DNA from: an actinobacterium LLX17
Lineage (GTDB): Bacteria > Actinomycetota > Actinomycetes > Propionibacteriales > Nocardioidaceae
Reading direction: 5' to 3'
Length of the DNA stretch: 64,000 nt
NCBI GenBank assembly: GCA_000471045.1
Contig: KI301992.1
Location: 2,595,452 to 2,659,451 of the forward strand
Shown: positions 41,988-50,697 of the stretch, piece after piece
How the letters are laid out: the number at the start of each line of letters is the position of its first letter
Position numbering within the stretch: the first letter of the stretch is position 1
Notes under the pieces: generated by a model
Databases searched by the model: none
The model's input: only the letters and a program-made list of their open reading frames with translations
Told to the model about the DNA's origin: nothing
Program-made: the position numbers and the translations under genes

Positions 41988-43217
41988 CTACTCGCGACCC
42001 GTGACGCCAGACTCGACGGCGCCGGACTCGACGCCGGACTCGACGATGTGGGCGAGGGCGGCGGTGACCTCGGCGCGGAACTTGCCCAGCAGCCGCGGGA
42101 TGCCGATGGTCGTGACCCCCACCAGGAGGTCGCCGCGTCGGTGCGCCCAGACGCTCTGCGGCTCCAGGTCGTCGGCCTCGAGCCATCCGCCGTCGTCGGC
42201 GAGGTCGGGGCGCCCGAACACCTGGACCTTCAGGCCCAGCTGGTCGGACCAGAAGTACGGCGGCTTGGCGACCGGCGGCGGCACGTCCTGGCCCGCGATG
42301 ACCTTCGCCACGACACCGGCCTGGTCACCGGACGTGGACCAGTGCTCGCGGCGCACGGGTCGACCGACGAGCGGGTCGTGCCACGCGGCGATGTCGCCGA
42401 CGGCGAAGACGCCGTCGAGCCCGACCACGCGTCCGACCTCGTCGCACGCGACGCCGCCGGTCGTGTCGATGCCGGCGTCGGACAGCGGCTCGGTGTTGAG
42501 CGTCGCGCCGAATCCCGCGACCACGACGTCGGCGGTCAGACGCGCGCCGTCGCTGAGCACGGCGGTCACGCCGTCGGCGTCCGAGACGAGGTGGTCGACC
42601 GCGACCCCGGTGTGCAGGTGGATGCCGGCCTCGCGGTGGAGACGCTCGACGCGGGCTCCCACCTCCTCGCCGAGGGGTCCGGCGAACAGCACCGGCTGCA
42701 TCTCGACGACGGCGACCTCCAGGCCGCGATCGCGGCCGGCAGAGGCGAGCTCGGCGCCGATGAACCCACCGCCCAGCACCAACAACGACGAGGCGGAGTC
42801 GAGGGCCTCCCGGAGGGCGCGCGAGTCGTCGCGGGTGCGCAGCGTGTGCACCGCGTCGTGCCCGTCGAGCAGGCGGGGTCGCGTGGCGCGCGAGCCGGTG
42901 GCCACGACGACGACGTCGGCCGTCAGCTCGGTGCCGTCCTCGAGCGTCACGCCGCCGGACCGCACGGCGGCCACGCGGTCCTGACGCACCTCGACGTCGA
43001 TCGATCCCGGCTCCTCGCCGCGCAGGAGACTGATGCGGGCGTCGTCGTGCTCACCCGACAGGTACTGCTTGGACAGCGGGGGGCGGTCGTACGGCTCCTC
43101 GTCGCCCACGACCAGCACCGACCCGGCGAAACCGGCAGAACGCAGGTCTCGGGCGGTACGCCAGCCGGACAGGCCGGCGCCGACGACGATCACGGACTCG
43201 GGATGCTCAGCAGTCAC
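41988..43217 (-). CDS. NAD(P)/FAD-dependent ferredoxin reductase-like protein
   Basis: This 409-residue protein starts MTAEHPESVIVVGAGLSGWR. FAD motif VVGAGLSGWRTARDLRSAGF, second dinucleotide motif LLVLGGGFIGAELASAGRDRG and the C-terminal GVFAVGDIAAWHDPLVG are as in the ferredoxin/rubredoxin reductase family (BphA4/CamA type). It probably transfers electrons from NADH to a ferredoxin partner, which is not adjacent. The acidic C-terminal tail (VESGVESGAVESGVTG) is repetitive. Confidence 0.88.
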   Translation of the reverse strand: MTAEHPESVIVVGAGLSGWRTARDLRSAGFAGSVLVVGDEEPYDRPPLSKQYLSGEHDDARISLLRGEEPGSIDVEVRQDRVAAVRSGGVTLEDGTELTADVVVVATGSRATRPRLLDGHDAVHTLRTRDDSRALREALDSASSLLVLGGGFIGAELASAGRDRGLEVAVVEMQPVLFAGPLGEEVGARVERLHREAGIHLHTGVAVDHLVSDADGVTAVLSDGARLTADVVVAGFGATLNTEPLSDAGIDTTGGVACDEVGRVVGLDGVFAVGDIAAWHDPLVGRPVRREHWSTSGDQAGVVAKVIAGQDVPPPVAKPPYFWSDQLGLKVQVFGRPDLADDGGWLEADDLEPQSVWAHRRGDLLVGVTTIGIPRLLGKFRAEVTAALAHIVESGVESGAVESGVTGRE

Positions 43218-43321
43218 GGGGTCAGTGAATCATGGGTCGCTGGCGCGGACCGGGGGCGTTCTGCGAGGCTCTGCCGTCAGCACCGTTCCCCCACAGCACC
43301 ATTCCGGCGTCAGGAGACCCC

Positions 43322-43819
43322 GTGGAGCACGACCTGGTCAGCGCCGCCCTGCGCATCACCCTCGGCGTGGTGTTCGTCGCGCACGGGTGGAACCACGGCT
43401 TCGGCCCGGGCGGGCTCGCCGGCACCGCGCGCTGGTTCGACAGCATCGGCCTGCGCCCCGCGAAGCTGCACGCCGCAGTGTCGTCGTACCTCGAGATCGC
43501 CGCTGGCCTGGCGCTCATGGTCGGCCTCCTCGTGCCGCTCGCGGCGGCCGCGGCCATCGGCGTCATGGTCACCGCGTTCGTGACGGTGCACCGGACCAAC
43601 GGCTTCTTCATTCTCAAGGAGGGCTACGAGTACGTGCTGGTGCTGGTGGTCGCGCTGTTCGTCCTCGCGACGCTCGGCGCCGGGGAGTGGTCGCTCGACC
43701 ACGTGCTCGACCTCGATCGCGTCGGCTGGGAGTACGGCGTCGGCGCCCTCGCCGCCGGTATCGTCGGCGCGCTCGCGATGCTCGCCGTCTGCTGGCGACC
43801 AGCCCGCGGCCGCGCCTGA
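43322..43819 (+). CDS. DoxX family membrane protein
   Basis: The start is GTG at 43322 (M-EHDLVSAALRITLGVVFVAHG) with AGGAG five bases upstream. The product is 165 residues with four helices. The pattern RITLGVVFVAHGWNHGFGPGGLAGTARWFDSIGL and SSYLEIAAGLALMVGLLVPLAA is DoxX/SURF4-like. Members are linked to redox stress or thiosulfate metabolism. It lies upstream of a SigB-type promoter and stress genes. Confidence 0.88.
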   Translation: MEHDLVSAALRITLGVVFVAHGWNHGFGPGGLAGTARWFDSIGLRPAKLHAAVSSYLEIAAGLALMVGLLVPLAAAAAIGVMVTAFVTVHRTNGFFILKEGYEYVLVLVVALFVLATLGAGEWSLDHVLDLDRVGWEYGVGALAAGIVGALAMLAVCWRPARGRA

Positions 43820-43825
43820 GTGCTC

Positions 43826-43850
43826 GTTTCGCGCTTGGCCACTCGGGTAC
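43826..43850 (+). promoter_or_regulatory. SigB/SigF-type promoter
   Basis: GTTT at 43826-43829, 15 bases, GGGTAC at 43845-43850. This fits the actinobacterial general-stress consensus (GTTT or GNNT, N14-16, GGGTAC/T). It is about 43 bp before the GTG start of the 94-residue gene. Confidence 0.65.
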
Positions 43851-43892
43851 GACTCCTCAGAAGACGGACCACGTCGACGAAGGAGGAGTCTC

Positions 43893-44177
43893 GTGCCTGC
43901 TGACAAGGACGCCCAGGACAACCCGAGCCTGAAGAATCCCGAGATGTACGAGTCGCTGCGCGACGACGGCGCCTCGAAGGAGAAGGCCGCGCGCATCTCG
44001 AACGCCGCTGCTCAGAAGGGCCGCTCGGAGTCGTCGGTCGGGGCCAAGGGGGGCCGCTCCGGCTCCTACGAGGACTGGACGGTCGACGAGCTCAAGGACC
44101 GGGCCAAGGAGCTGGGCCTCGAGGGCTACTCCGACGAGACCAAGGACGAGCTGATCAAGCACCTGCGCCAACACTGA
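43893..44177 (+). CDS. DUF7218/Rho-N-like small stress protein
   Basis: GTG start at 43893 with AGGAGGAG upstream. The 94-residue product is M-PADKDAQDNPSLKNPEMYES with a Lys/Glu-rich C-terminal SAP/Rho-N-like helix pair (TVDELKDRAKELGLEGYSDETKDELIKHLRQ). The DGASKEKAARISNAAAQKG segment is conserved in small actinobacterial stress proteins. Its promoter is SigB/F-type. It could bind nucleic acid, by the Rho-N-like end. Confidence 0.82.
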   Translation: MPADKDAQDNPSLKNPEMYESLRDDGASKEKAARISNAAAQKGRSESSVGAKGGRSGSYEDWTVDELKDRAKELGLEGYSDETKDELIKHLRQH

Positions 44178-44362
44178 CGGCCGGCAGGCGCCGTTCCCGC
44201 TCATCGCCACGAACGACTTTTTCGGCGCACACGTACCCGTTGCAGGGAGTCTGACTCTCCCGCCGCGGAGCCGAGTTGCGTGCCTCCTCTCGCGTGCCAT
44301 CGTGGAAGACATCGGTGAAGCCAACGCCGCCCACACCAGAACCGGACACGAGAGGGAACGAC

Positions 44363-45163
44363 ATGTTGGCGCCTGATCCCCGATTCACCGCAGCCGATCG
44401 TCTCGACGACGCTGCCCCCACCACCCCTGAGCTCCTGCACGCCGCCCACGAGGGCGAGCCGCAGCGCGAGCACTGCGAGGATCTGCTGGTCCGCCGCTAC
44501 CGCACCTTCGCCCACCGCCTCGCCGCGCGCTACGCGCACCGCGGCGCCGAGGCCGACGACCTGCGTCAGGTCGCCGACCTGGCGCTGGTCAAGGCCATCC
44601 GCGGATTCGACCCCGAGAAGGGCGAGTTCGAGGCGTTCGCCGCCGTCACCATCAGCGGCGAGCTGAAGAAGTACTTCCGCGACAGCTGCTGGTCGGTGCG
44701 CCCCCCGCGCCGCATCCAGGAGCTGCAGGCCAAGGTCACCGCGGCCATCGACCGTCTCGAGCAAGCCGGTGCGCCGGTCACGCCCGAGACGATCGCCGCC
44801 GAGCTCGACGAGAAGGTCTCCGACGTCTCCGAGGCCATGGCCGCCCGCGGTTGCTACGCCCCCACGTCGCTCGACCGTCCGGTCCCCGGTGGCGAGCGTT
44901 CGCTGGGCGACAGCATCGGTGCCACGCAGCCCGACTTCGAACTGGTCGAGGAGATGACCAGCCTCGCCCCCGCGTGCCGCGACCTCGACGAGGACCAGCG
45001 CGAGCTGCTGCGTCTGCGCTTCGGCGAGGAGATGTCGCAGCGTGAGATCGCGAACGTCGTCGGCGTCAGCCAGATGCAGGTGTCGCGCCGTCTGGCGCGA
45101 CTGCTCGAGCGGCTGCGCGAGGCGACGCCGATGGACGACACCGATCACGCCATCCCCGCCTGA
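44363..45163 (+). CDS. SigB/SigF-family sigma factor
   Basis: I choose ATG at 44363 (MLAPDPRFTAADRLDDAAPT), after GAGAGGGA. The product is 266 residues. Region 2 (LLVRRYRTFAHRLAARYAHRGAEADDLRQVADLALVKAIRGFDPEKG), region 3 and region 4 (LDEDQRELLRLRFGEEMSQREIANVVGVSQMQVSRRLARLLERL) match the SigF/SigB/SigG type (group 3) of actinobacteria. No anti-sigma RsbW gene is adjacent. It may direct the GTTT-N15-GGGTAC promoter next to it. The short direct repeats downstream start in its last codons. Confidence 0.93.
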   Translation: MLAPDPRFTAADRLDDAAPTTPELLHAAHEGEPQREHCEDLLVRRYRTFAHRLAARYAHRGAEADDLRQVADLALVKAIRGFDPEKGEFEAFAAVTISGELKKYFRDSCWSVRPPRRIQELQAKVTAAIDRLEQAGAPVTPETIAAELDEKVSDVSEAMAARGCYAPTSLDRPVPGGERSLGDSIGATQPDFELVEEMTSLAPACRDLDEDQRELLRLRFGEEMSQREIANVVGVSQMQVSRRLARLLERLREATPMDDTDHAIPA

Positions 45164-45204
45164 TCAATACCGCCTGATCACTACCGCCTGATCAACCCGC
45201 CTGA
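45156..45204 (+). repeat. Short tandem repeats across the sigma-gene stop codon
   Basis: CCGCCTGATCA occurs at 45156-45166, 45170-45180 and 45184-45194, with a partial CCGCCTGA at 45197-45204; period 14, 14 and 13 bp. The first copy contains the sigma-factor stop (TGA at 45161-45163). Looks like recent slippage or duplication. Confidence 0.9.
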
Positions 45205-45260
45205 CTCGCGGCGCGCATCGAGCACCACCTGCCCGAGCCACCCGAACCCGAGGAGGATCC

Positions 45261-45800
45261 ATGCCTGACCTGACCGGCAAGACCATCGCCATCATCGCCG
45301 GCGACTTCGTCGAGGACGCCGAGCTGACCACGCCGCGTGACCAGCTGCGCGAGGCCGGTGCCACCGTCCGCGTGCACGGACCGTCGTCCGACCCCATCCA
45401 GACCGTCGAGGGCGACACCACGCCGAAGCAGAAGATCGACGTCGACGGCACGTACGCCGACGTCGACGTCGCTGCCGTCGACGCCGTCATCGTTCCCGGG
45501 GGCACCGTCAACGCCGACCGGCTGCGCGGCGACGAGACGGCGCAGAAGATCGTGCGCTCCGTGCTCGACGCCGACAAGCCGCTGGCCGTCATCTGCCACG
45601 GCCCGTGGGTGCTGGTCTCGGCAGGTCTCGCCGACGGCCGCCGGCTGACGAGCTTCGAGAGTCTGGCCGACGACCTGCGCAACGCCGGCGCCACGTGGGT
45701 GGACGAGGAGGTCGTCGTCGACGGCAACCTCATCACCAGCCGCAACCCCGGCGACCTGCCCGCCTTCGTCGACGCGATCGGCGCGGCGCTCACGCGCTAG
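45261..45800 (+). CDS. DJ-1/PfpI family protein
   Basis: This 179-residue protein starts MPDLTGKTIAIIAGDFVEDA, with AGGAGG upstream. The nucleophile elbow is ICHGPWVL (Cys at about 113) and the acid is in AIIAGDFVEDAELTTP; typical of the PfpI/DJ-1/ThiJ class (glyoxalase III or protease-like stress protein). The neighbouring sigma factor and stress genes support a stress role. Convergent terminator follows. Confidence 0.9.
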   Translation: MPDLTGKTIAIIAGDFVEDAELTTPRDQLREAGATVRVHGPSSDPIQTVEGDTTPKQKIDVDGTYADVDVAAVDAVIVPGGTVNADRLRGDETAQKIVRSVLDADKPLAVICHGPWVLVSAGLADGRRLTSFESLADDLRNAGATWVDEEVVVDGNLITSRNPGDLPAFVDAIGAALTR

Positions 45801-45815
45801 TTCCGCGACTCCCGC

Positions 45816-45854
45816 GACTCTGCCCCGTCCCTCACGCAAGGGCGGGGCAGAGTC
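45816..45854. terminator. Bidirectional terminator
   Basis: GACTCTGCCCCG (45816-45827) pairs perfectly with CGGGGCAGAGTC (45843-45854). It lies between the DJ-1 gene and the convergent NTF2-like gene. Confidence 0.85.
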
Positions 45855-45864
45855 ATCTCTCGCG

Positions 45865-46251
45865 TCAGGAGCGCTGCAGCTCAGCGGCCATGTGCTCGAC
45901 GAGGGTCGTGAGCCCCTTCATCGGGCGGACCATCACGGTGAACTCGTTGATCCGGCCGGTCTCGTCCCAGCGGATCATGTCGATGCCGTGCACCGCGATG
46001 CCGTCGAGGTCAGTCGTGAACTCGAGGATCGCGGACCGGTCGGAGTACCACTGCTCGTGGTAGGTCAGGCCGGGTCCGAGCACGGCCAACGCCGCCCGCA
46101 GGTAGGCCGTCGTGACGGCCTTGCCCTCCTGCGGCGTGTGCACGGCGGGCGAGCGGAAGACCACGTCGTCGGCCAGCAGCTCGTCGAGTCCGGCGGGGTC
46201 GCGATCGGCGACGATCCCGTGCCACCGCTCGATCGTGGGCGGAACGGACAC
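45865..46251 (-). CDS. NTF2-like/SnoaL-like protein
   Basis: This 128-residue protein starts MSVPPTIERWHGIVADRDPA. The pattern LDELLADDVVFRSPAVHTPQEGKAVTTAYLRAALAVLGPG...YSDRSAILEFTTDLDGIAVHGIDMIRWDETGRINEFTVMVRP is the NTF2/SnoaL fold, used by ketosteroid-isomerase-like and nuclear transport factor-like proteins. It is divergent from the TetR gene with a TGAACGAGCGCTCA site between, so it probably belongs to that regulon. Confidence 0.85.
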   Translation of the reverse strand: MSVPPTIERWHGIVADRDPAGLDELLADDVVFRSPAVHTPQEGKAVTTAYLRAALAVLGPGLTYHEQWYSDRSAILEFTTDLDGIAVHGIDMIRWDETGRINEFTVMVRPMKGLTTLVEHMAAELQRS

Positions 46252-46306
46252 GGTGACTCCTCCGGGGCATTCGACAACGGGGCGGGCGACAACGGGGCGG
46301 GCTCGC

Positions 46307-46329
46307 TGAACGAGCGCTCACCGTACGAT
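46307..46329. promoter_or_regulatory. TetR operator and leaderless promoter of tetR
   Basis: TGAACGAGCGCTCA at 46307-46320, in the divergent region between the SnoaL-like gene and the TetR gene. The -10-like TACGAT (46324-46329) is six bases before the TetR GTG at 46336, so the operator overlaps the promoter. Confidence 0.7.
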
Positions 46330-46335
46330 AACCGC

Positions 46336-46995
46336 GTGGCGCGCGAGGAGACCCTCACCGGACCCGACCCCGTCGAGGGCGGGTGGCGCGCCGTGCCGAC
46401 GCTCGACCTGCCTCCCATCCTGGCCGCGGCCCTCGACGCCTTCCGCGAGCACGGCTACCACGGCACCTCCGTGCGCGACATCGCTCGCCGCGTCGGGGTG
46501 ACGGTGCCGGCGCTGTACTACCACTACGCCAACAAGGAAGCCTTGTTGCTGGCGCTGCTGGACCGCATCACGCAGGACTTCCTGCAGCGCGCCCTGGCCG
46601 CCGACGCCGAGGCCGGTGACGACCCTCGCCGCCGGCTCGCCTACGTCGTCGAGTCGATCGTGATCGGCCGCACCCGCCAGCTCGGGCTGGCGGCGCTCGA
46701 GTCGGAGATCCGCTACCTGACCGCCGAGAACCGCGCGCGGCAGACCGCCACCCGCGACCAGGTGGAGCAGGTCCTGCGCGAGATCGTCGCTGCCGGCGTC
46801 TCGAACGGCGACTTCGACGTCGTCGACGAGGCCGAGGTCGTCCGCGCGATCCTCGGCCTGTGCCACTCGGTGCTGGCGTGGTTCCGCCCGGACGGCGAGC
46901 TCGGCCCCGAGGAGGTCGCCGAGCGCTACGGCCGCATCGCCCTGCAGATGGTCACCGGCGCCTCGAGCACCCAGGTCGATCGACCACCTGCCTGA
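46336..46995 (+). CDS. TetR-family regulator
   Basis: The start is GTG at 46336 (M-AREETLTGPDPVEGGWRAVP), 219 residues; the longer frame is antisense shadow. The HTH is clear (ILAAALDAFREHGYHGTSVRDIARRVGVTVPALYYHYANKEALLLAL). The ligand domain resembles TetR_C members of lipid catabolism. Three operators with 6+6 identical bases (TGAACG-NN-CGCTCA) occur next to this gene, before the SDR at 47077 and before the enoyl-CoA hydratase at 31184. So it probably represses them until a CoA-thioester-type ligand binds. Confidence 0.92.
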   Translation: MAREETLTGPDPVEGGWRAVPTLDLPPILAAALDAFREHGYHGTSVRDIARRVGVTVPALYYHYANKEALLLALLDRITQDFLQRALAADAEAGDDPRRRLAYVVESIVIGRTRQLGLAALESEIRYLTAENRARQTATRDQVEQVLREIVAAGVSNGDFDVVDEAEVVRAILGLCHSVLAWFRPDGELGPEEVAERYGRIALQMVTGASSTQVDRPPA

Positions 46996-47008
46996 CGCCC
47001 TGGCCGAC

Positions 47009-47037
47009 TGCTAGGTTTTCTACTGAACGCTCGCTCA
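47009..47037. promoter_or_regulatory. TetR operator upstream of SDR gene
   Basis: TGAACGCTCGCTCA at 47024-47037. A possible -10 TAGGTT lies at about 47012-47017 immediately upstream, so a bound repressor would block transcription. It shares 12 fixed bases with the sites at 46307 and 31233. Confidence 0.7.
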
Positions 47038-47076
47038 GCACTTCCGATCCGCGAGCCCCGTTCCCCAGGAGCCCTC

Positions 47077-47841
47077 ATGGACATCTCGAACCACGTCGCC
47101 CTCGTCACCGGCGGAGCCTCCGGGCTCGGCCTGGCCACCGTCGAGGCGCTCGTCGCGCAGGGCGCGAAGGCCGTCATCCTCGACCTGCCCGGTGCCCCCG
47201 GTGACGAGGTCGCCGAGCGCCTCGGTGACGGCGTGCGCTTCGCCGCCGCCGACGTGCGTGACGCCGAAGCCGTGCAGTCCGCCATCGACGGCGCCGCCGA
47301 GCTGGGCGAGCTGCGCGCCGTCATCAACTGCGCCGGCACCGGCGACGCGATCAAGACCGTCGGCCGCGACAACGCGCCCTACCCGCTCGACAAGTTCCAG
47401 CGCATCATCGAGATCAACCTGATCGGCACGTTCAACGTCATCCGCCTCGCCGCCGCCCACATGGCGGGCCTCGACCTCGTGGGCGAGGAGCGCGGCGTCA
47501 TCGTCAACACCGCCTCCGTCGCCGCCTTCGACGGGCAGATCGGCCAGGCCGCCTACTCGGCCTCCAAGGGTGGCGTCGTCGGCATGACCCTGCCGATCGC
47601 CCGCGACCTCGCCGGCAAGCAGATCCGCGTCGTCACCATCGCGCCAGGCCTGTTCAACACCCCGCTGCTGGCCTCGCTGCCGCAGGAGGCCCGCGACTCC
47701 CTGGGCGCCCAGGTGCCGCACCCGTCGCGTCTCGGCGAGCCCGCCGAGTTCGGCTCGCTGGCCGCGCACGTCGTCGCCAACCCGATGCTCAACGGCGAGA
47801 CGATCCGCCTCGACGGTGCCATCCGCATGGCCCCGCGCTGA
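47077..47841 (+). CDS. SDR, HSD10-like 3-hydroxyacyl-CoA dehydrogenase
   Basis: This 254-residue protein starts [34 protein letters not shown] and the S-Y-K set ([23 protein letters not shown]) are complete. The overall pattern ([34 protein letters not shown]...[20 protein letters not shown]) is that of type II 3-hydroxyacyl-CoA dehydrogenase HSD10, a beta-oxidation enzyme of branched or steroid acyl-CoA. It is coded right after the TetR gene and has its operator upstream. Confidence 0.93.
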   Translation: MDISNHVALVTGGASGLGLATVEALVAQGAKAVILDLPGAPGDEVAERLGDGVRFAAADVRDAEAVQSAIDGAAELGELRAVINCAGTGDAIKTVGRDNAPYPLDKFQRIIEINLIGTFNVIRLAAAHMAGLDLVGEERGVIVNTASVAAFDGQIGQAAYSASKGGVVGMTLPIARDLAGKQIRVVTIAPGLFNTPLLASLPQEARDSLGAQVPHPSRLGEPAEFGSLAAHVVANPMLNGETIRLDGAIRMAPR

Positions 47842-47856
47842 GCTGGAAGCCCCGGG

Positions 47857-48651
47857 CTAGCGCCGGCTGACCAGGAGGGGCTGGGTCACGACGGCCAGCG
47901 GACCGCGGTCGTCGGACATGCGGCCCGTGGCCAGTCCGATGCCGTCGGGGCCGGTGGTGCTCGACGCGTCGAGCAGCATCCACTCGCCCTCGGGTGCGCG
48001 TTGCACGGTGGCGGTCATCGTGGGCGGGATGAAGAGCCACTGCGCCATCGGCACCTCGCCGGAGACGCCGTTGGTGGAGTCGGCCACGACCAGCAGCCGC
48101 TGCACGCCGGTGGTCGGCTCACCCAGCACGAGGGGCACCCGCAACCGCGTCCACACCACGACCGGCCCGGGCTCGGCGGAGTCACCGGAGACGAAGCGCC
48201 AGTCGATCGAGCGGCCGTAGCCCCACTCGGGCGAGACACCGGGGAAGAACGCGCGTCGGGGCTGCTCGTCAGGCAGGGGCGGGGCAGCGGCACGGGTCTC
48301 GAGCTCCGCCGTGCTGCCCGGGTCTCGACGGATGCACCACGCCGTGGCCGCCACGGCCGGCCGGTCATCGACCAGCAGCCGAGCGCGCAGCATCGTGATG
48401 CGCCGGCCCGGCCGGACCACCTCGACCTCCGTCGTCACCCGGCCCTGCGGGATCGGGCCGAGGAAGTCCGCGGTGAACCGGGCGATCTGCAGGTCCCCGT
48501 CCTCGACCGCCTGCTCGACGGCGCGCGCCAGCACGGCGGTCGGCGGGCCGCCGTGCTGCTGGCGGGTGTCCCACGGACTCTCGGTCGCGGCGGTCGACTG
48601 CAACGAGCCGTCGTCGAGCGGAAGGTAGTACGCGGTGAGGTCCTCGGTCAC
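47857..48651 (-). CDS. Double-hotdog acyl-CoA thioesterase
   Basis: This 264-residue protein starts MTEDLTAYYLPLDDGSLQST. N-terminal hotdog with ESPWDTRQQHGGPPTAVLARAVEQ and C-terminal hotdog are those of the TesB-like thioesterase superfamily (4HBT_3). The ARAVEQAVEDGDLQIARFTADFLGPIPQGRVTTEVEVVRPGRRI segment is characteristic. It would hydrolyse acyl-CoA. Convergent with the SDR. Confidence 0.88.
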   Translation of the reverse strand: MTEDLTAYYLPLDDGSLQSTAATESPWDTRQQHGGPPTAVLARAVEQAVEDGDLQIARFTADFLGPIPQGRVTTEVEVVRPGRRITMLRARLLVDDRPAVAATAWCIRRDPGSTAELETRAAAPPLPDEQPRRAFFPGVSPEWGYGRSIDWRFVSGDSAEPGPVVVWTRLRVPLVLGEPTTGVQRLLVVADSTNGVSGEVPMAQWLFIPPTMTATVQRAPEGEWMLLDASSTTGPDGIGLATGRMSDDRGPLAVVTQPLLVSRR

Positions 48652-48676
48652 GAGGTGACCCTAGTCCGGCCGTACC

Positions 48677-49018
48677 ATGAAGAACGTGGCACCCGAAGAG
48701 ATCGTCGCGCCGGCCAGGACCGCCGAGCAGCACCAGCAGGAGCTCGCCGCGCTCGACCGCGTGCGACGCCGGGTCATGGCGATCGGCTTCTTCGCGGTCA
48801 TCATCCACGGCGTGCTGGGGCTCGTCGGCGCCGCCGAGGTGGTGCACGGTCAGGGTCGCACCGATGACGCGGTGATCCTGCTGGTGCTCTCGGCCGTCGT
48901 CGCGGTGATCATGGTCGTGGTCATTCGTGCCATCCTCGGCCGCTCGCTCGCCTCGCCGCTGTGGCTCGCGATCGGGCTCGCCCCCACCGTGGCCGGCTGG
49001 ATCTGGGTCCTGGGCTAG
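48677..49018 (+). CDS. Small integral membrane protein
   Basis: This 113-residue protein starts MKNVAPEEIVAPARTAEQHQ. An N-terminal helical region (QHQQELAALDRVRRRVMA) is followed by three membrane helices (AIGFFAVIIHGVLGLVGAAE, DAVILLVLSAVVAVIMVVVI, LWLAIGLAPTVAGWIWVLG). No family recognised; probably a conserved actinobacterial membrane protein. It is divergent from the thioesterase. Confidence 0.7.
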   Translation: MKNVAPEEIVAPARTAEQHQQELAALDRVRRRVMAIGFFAVIIHGVLGLVGAAEVVHGQGRTDDAVILLVLSAVVAVIMVVVIRAILGRSLASPLWLAIGLAPTVAGWIWVLG

Positions 49019-49037
49019 GGCTCACCACGGGTAGGAC

Positions 49038-49640
49038 TCAGGACGGGTAGGGCTGGGTCTTCAGCGCCTGGGCCAGGTGCACGGCATTCGCGACGGCGGT
49101 CTTCATCGCACTGGCCGTCGCCTCCGGGGTCTCGTCGAGGTCCTTGTAGTCCGTGCCATGCATGGCCTCGCCGTTCCAGTACGTGCCGCCCTGCGCGGGG
49201 ATGGTGTACCCGGTGTCGTTGAGGCCCTGGTAGAGGTCGGCGGTGATCTTGTGCGCGCCGTCCTCGTTGCCGACGACGCCGACCACGGCCACCTTGCCGA
49301 ACAGGACCGGGTTGCCGTCGTCGCCCTCGGTCGACAGCTCGGCGTCCAGACGCTCCAGGGCACGGGCGGCGACGCTGGACATGTTGCCCATCCAGGTGGG
49401 GGTCACGAACACCAAGATGTCGGCGGCGAGGATCCTCTCGCGGATCGTCGGCCACTGGTCGCCGTCACCCATGTCGGCCTCGACGCCCGGCTTCACGTCG
49501 TGGTCGACCACACGGACGACCTCGCCGGTCACCTGGTGCTCGGACAAGGCGTCCAGGAACTGACCCGCCATGAGGTCGGTGCTGGACTCGGCCGGGGAGG
49601 GCTTCAGCGTGCAGTTGAGGGCAATCGCGGTGAGAGTCAT
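49038..49640 (-). CDS. NADPH-dependent FMN reductase-like flavoprotein
   Basis: The start is ATG at 49640 (MTLTAIALNCTLKPSPAESS), 200 residues. The flavodoxin-like fold is shown by LNCTLKPSPAESSTDLMAG (phosphate loop), DILVFVTPTWMGNMSSVAARALERLD and VAVVGVVGNEDGAHKI. These are the FMN-binding loops of the WrbA/NADPH:FMN reductase type. It could act as a quinone or flavin reductase. Confidence 0.85.
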   Translation of the reverse strand: MTLTAIALNCTLKPSPAESSTDLMAGQFLDALSEHQVTGEVVRVVDHDVKPGVEADMGDGDQWPTIRERILAADILVFVTPTWMGNMSSVAARALERLDAELSTEGDDGNPVLFGKVAVVGVVGNEDGAHKITADLYQGLNDTGYTIPAQGGTYWNGEAMHGTDYKDLDETPEATASAMKTAVANAVHLAQALKTQPYPS

Positions 49641-49703
49641 GTCCCGTGCGTACCCCGGACGACCGCTCGTCACGCGGCGAAGGACCGACGAGGTGTCAGG
49701 AGA

Positions 49704-50690
49704 TCAGCCGCGCAGGTGGTCGCGGTGCTCGAGGTACCACTCGTAGGTCGCGCGCAGTCCGTCCTCCAGCGAGGTCGACGCCGTCCAGCCCGCGTCGGCG
49801 AGCTGCGAGACGTCCAACAGCTTCTGCGGCGTGCCGTCGGGCTTGCTGGTGTCCCACTCGGTGTGGCCCTCGAAGCCGGTGACCTTCGCGACCGCCGCGG
49901 CGACCTCGGCGATCGTGACGTCAGTGCCGGTGCCCACGTTGACCTGCTGCGGGCCGTCATGGTGCTCCAGCAGGTGCAGCACGGCCGCGGCCAGGTCGTC
50001 GACGTGCAACAGCTCGCGTCGCGGTGTCCCGGTGCCCCAGTTGGTGACCGACTCCGCACCCGCGCGGGCGGCCTCGTCGTACCGGCGGATCAGCGCGGGC
50101 AGCACGTGCGAACCGGTGGGCGAGAAGTTGTCGTTCGGCCCGTAGAGATTGGTGGGCATGGCACTGATCCACGCCTTGCCGTGCTGGCGGCGAGCGGCCT
50201 GCACGTGCAGGATGCCGGCGATCTTGGCGATCGCGTAGGCGTCGTTGGTGGGCTCCAGGTGGCCGGTGAGCAGCGCGTCCTCGGTGATCGGCTGGTCGGC
50301 CAGCTTGGGGTAGATGCAGGAGGAGCCGAGGAAGATCAGCCGCTCGACGCCGTGCTGCAGGGCCGCGTCGAGCACGTTGACCTGGATGCGCAGGTTGTCG
50401 CTGAGGAAGTCGACCGGCGCCGTGGCGTTGGCCATGATGCCGCCGACCTTCGCAGCGGCGAGCGCCACGTGCACCGGCCGGGTGCGGTCGAACCAGGCGA
50501 ACACGGCGTCGCGGTCACGCAGGTCGAGCTCGGCGGACGTCGCGCCGACGACGTCGGTGAAGCCCTCCGCCTCCAGCTTCCGGACGATCGCCGACCCGAC
50601 CATGCCGCGATGCCCGGCGACGTAGAAGCGAGCATCTCGGTCGAGCGGGGCGGGGGTGTAGTCGACCTCGTCGGTGGCGATGGTGGTCAT
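49704..50690 (-). CDS. fcl: GDP-L-fucose synthase
   Basis: This 328-residue protein starts MTTIATDEVDYTPAPLDRDA. It is an extended SDR with GHRGMVGSAIVR at the NADP site, FLGSSCIYPK (catalytic Ser) and NDAYAIAKIAG (Tyr, Lys). It carries out epimerisation and reduction of GDP-4-keto-6-deoxymannose to GDP-L-fucose. Its neighbour gmd makes its substrate; gap 7 nt. GDP-fucose probably feeds surface polysaccharide, but no glycosyltransferase is nearby. Confidence 0.95.
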   Translation of the reverse strand: MTTIATDEVDYTPAPLDRDARFYVAGHRGMVGSAIVRKLEAEGFTDVVGATSAELDLRDRDAVFAWFDRTRPVHVALAAAKVGGIMANATAPVDFLSDNLRIQVNVLDAALQHGVERLIFLGSSCIYPKLADQPITEDALLTGHLEPTNDAYAIAKIAGILHVQAARRQHGKAWISAMPTNLYGPNDNFSPTGSHVLPALIRRYDEAARAGAESVTNWGTGTPRRELLHVDDLAAAVLHLLEHHDGPQQVNVGTGTDVTIAEVAAAVAKVTGFEGHTEWDTSKPDGTPQKLLDVSQLADAGWTASTSLEDGLRATYEWYLEHRDHLRG

Positions 50691-50697
50691 GCCCTGA

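Noticed and set aside
45156..45204. CRISPR array candidate (repeat CCGCCTGATCA)
   Set aside because: Units are too short, spacers of only 2-3 bases, and no cas genes are nearby.
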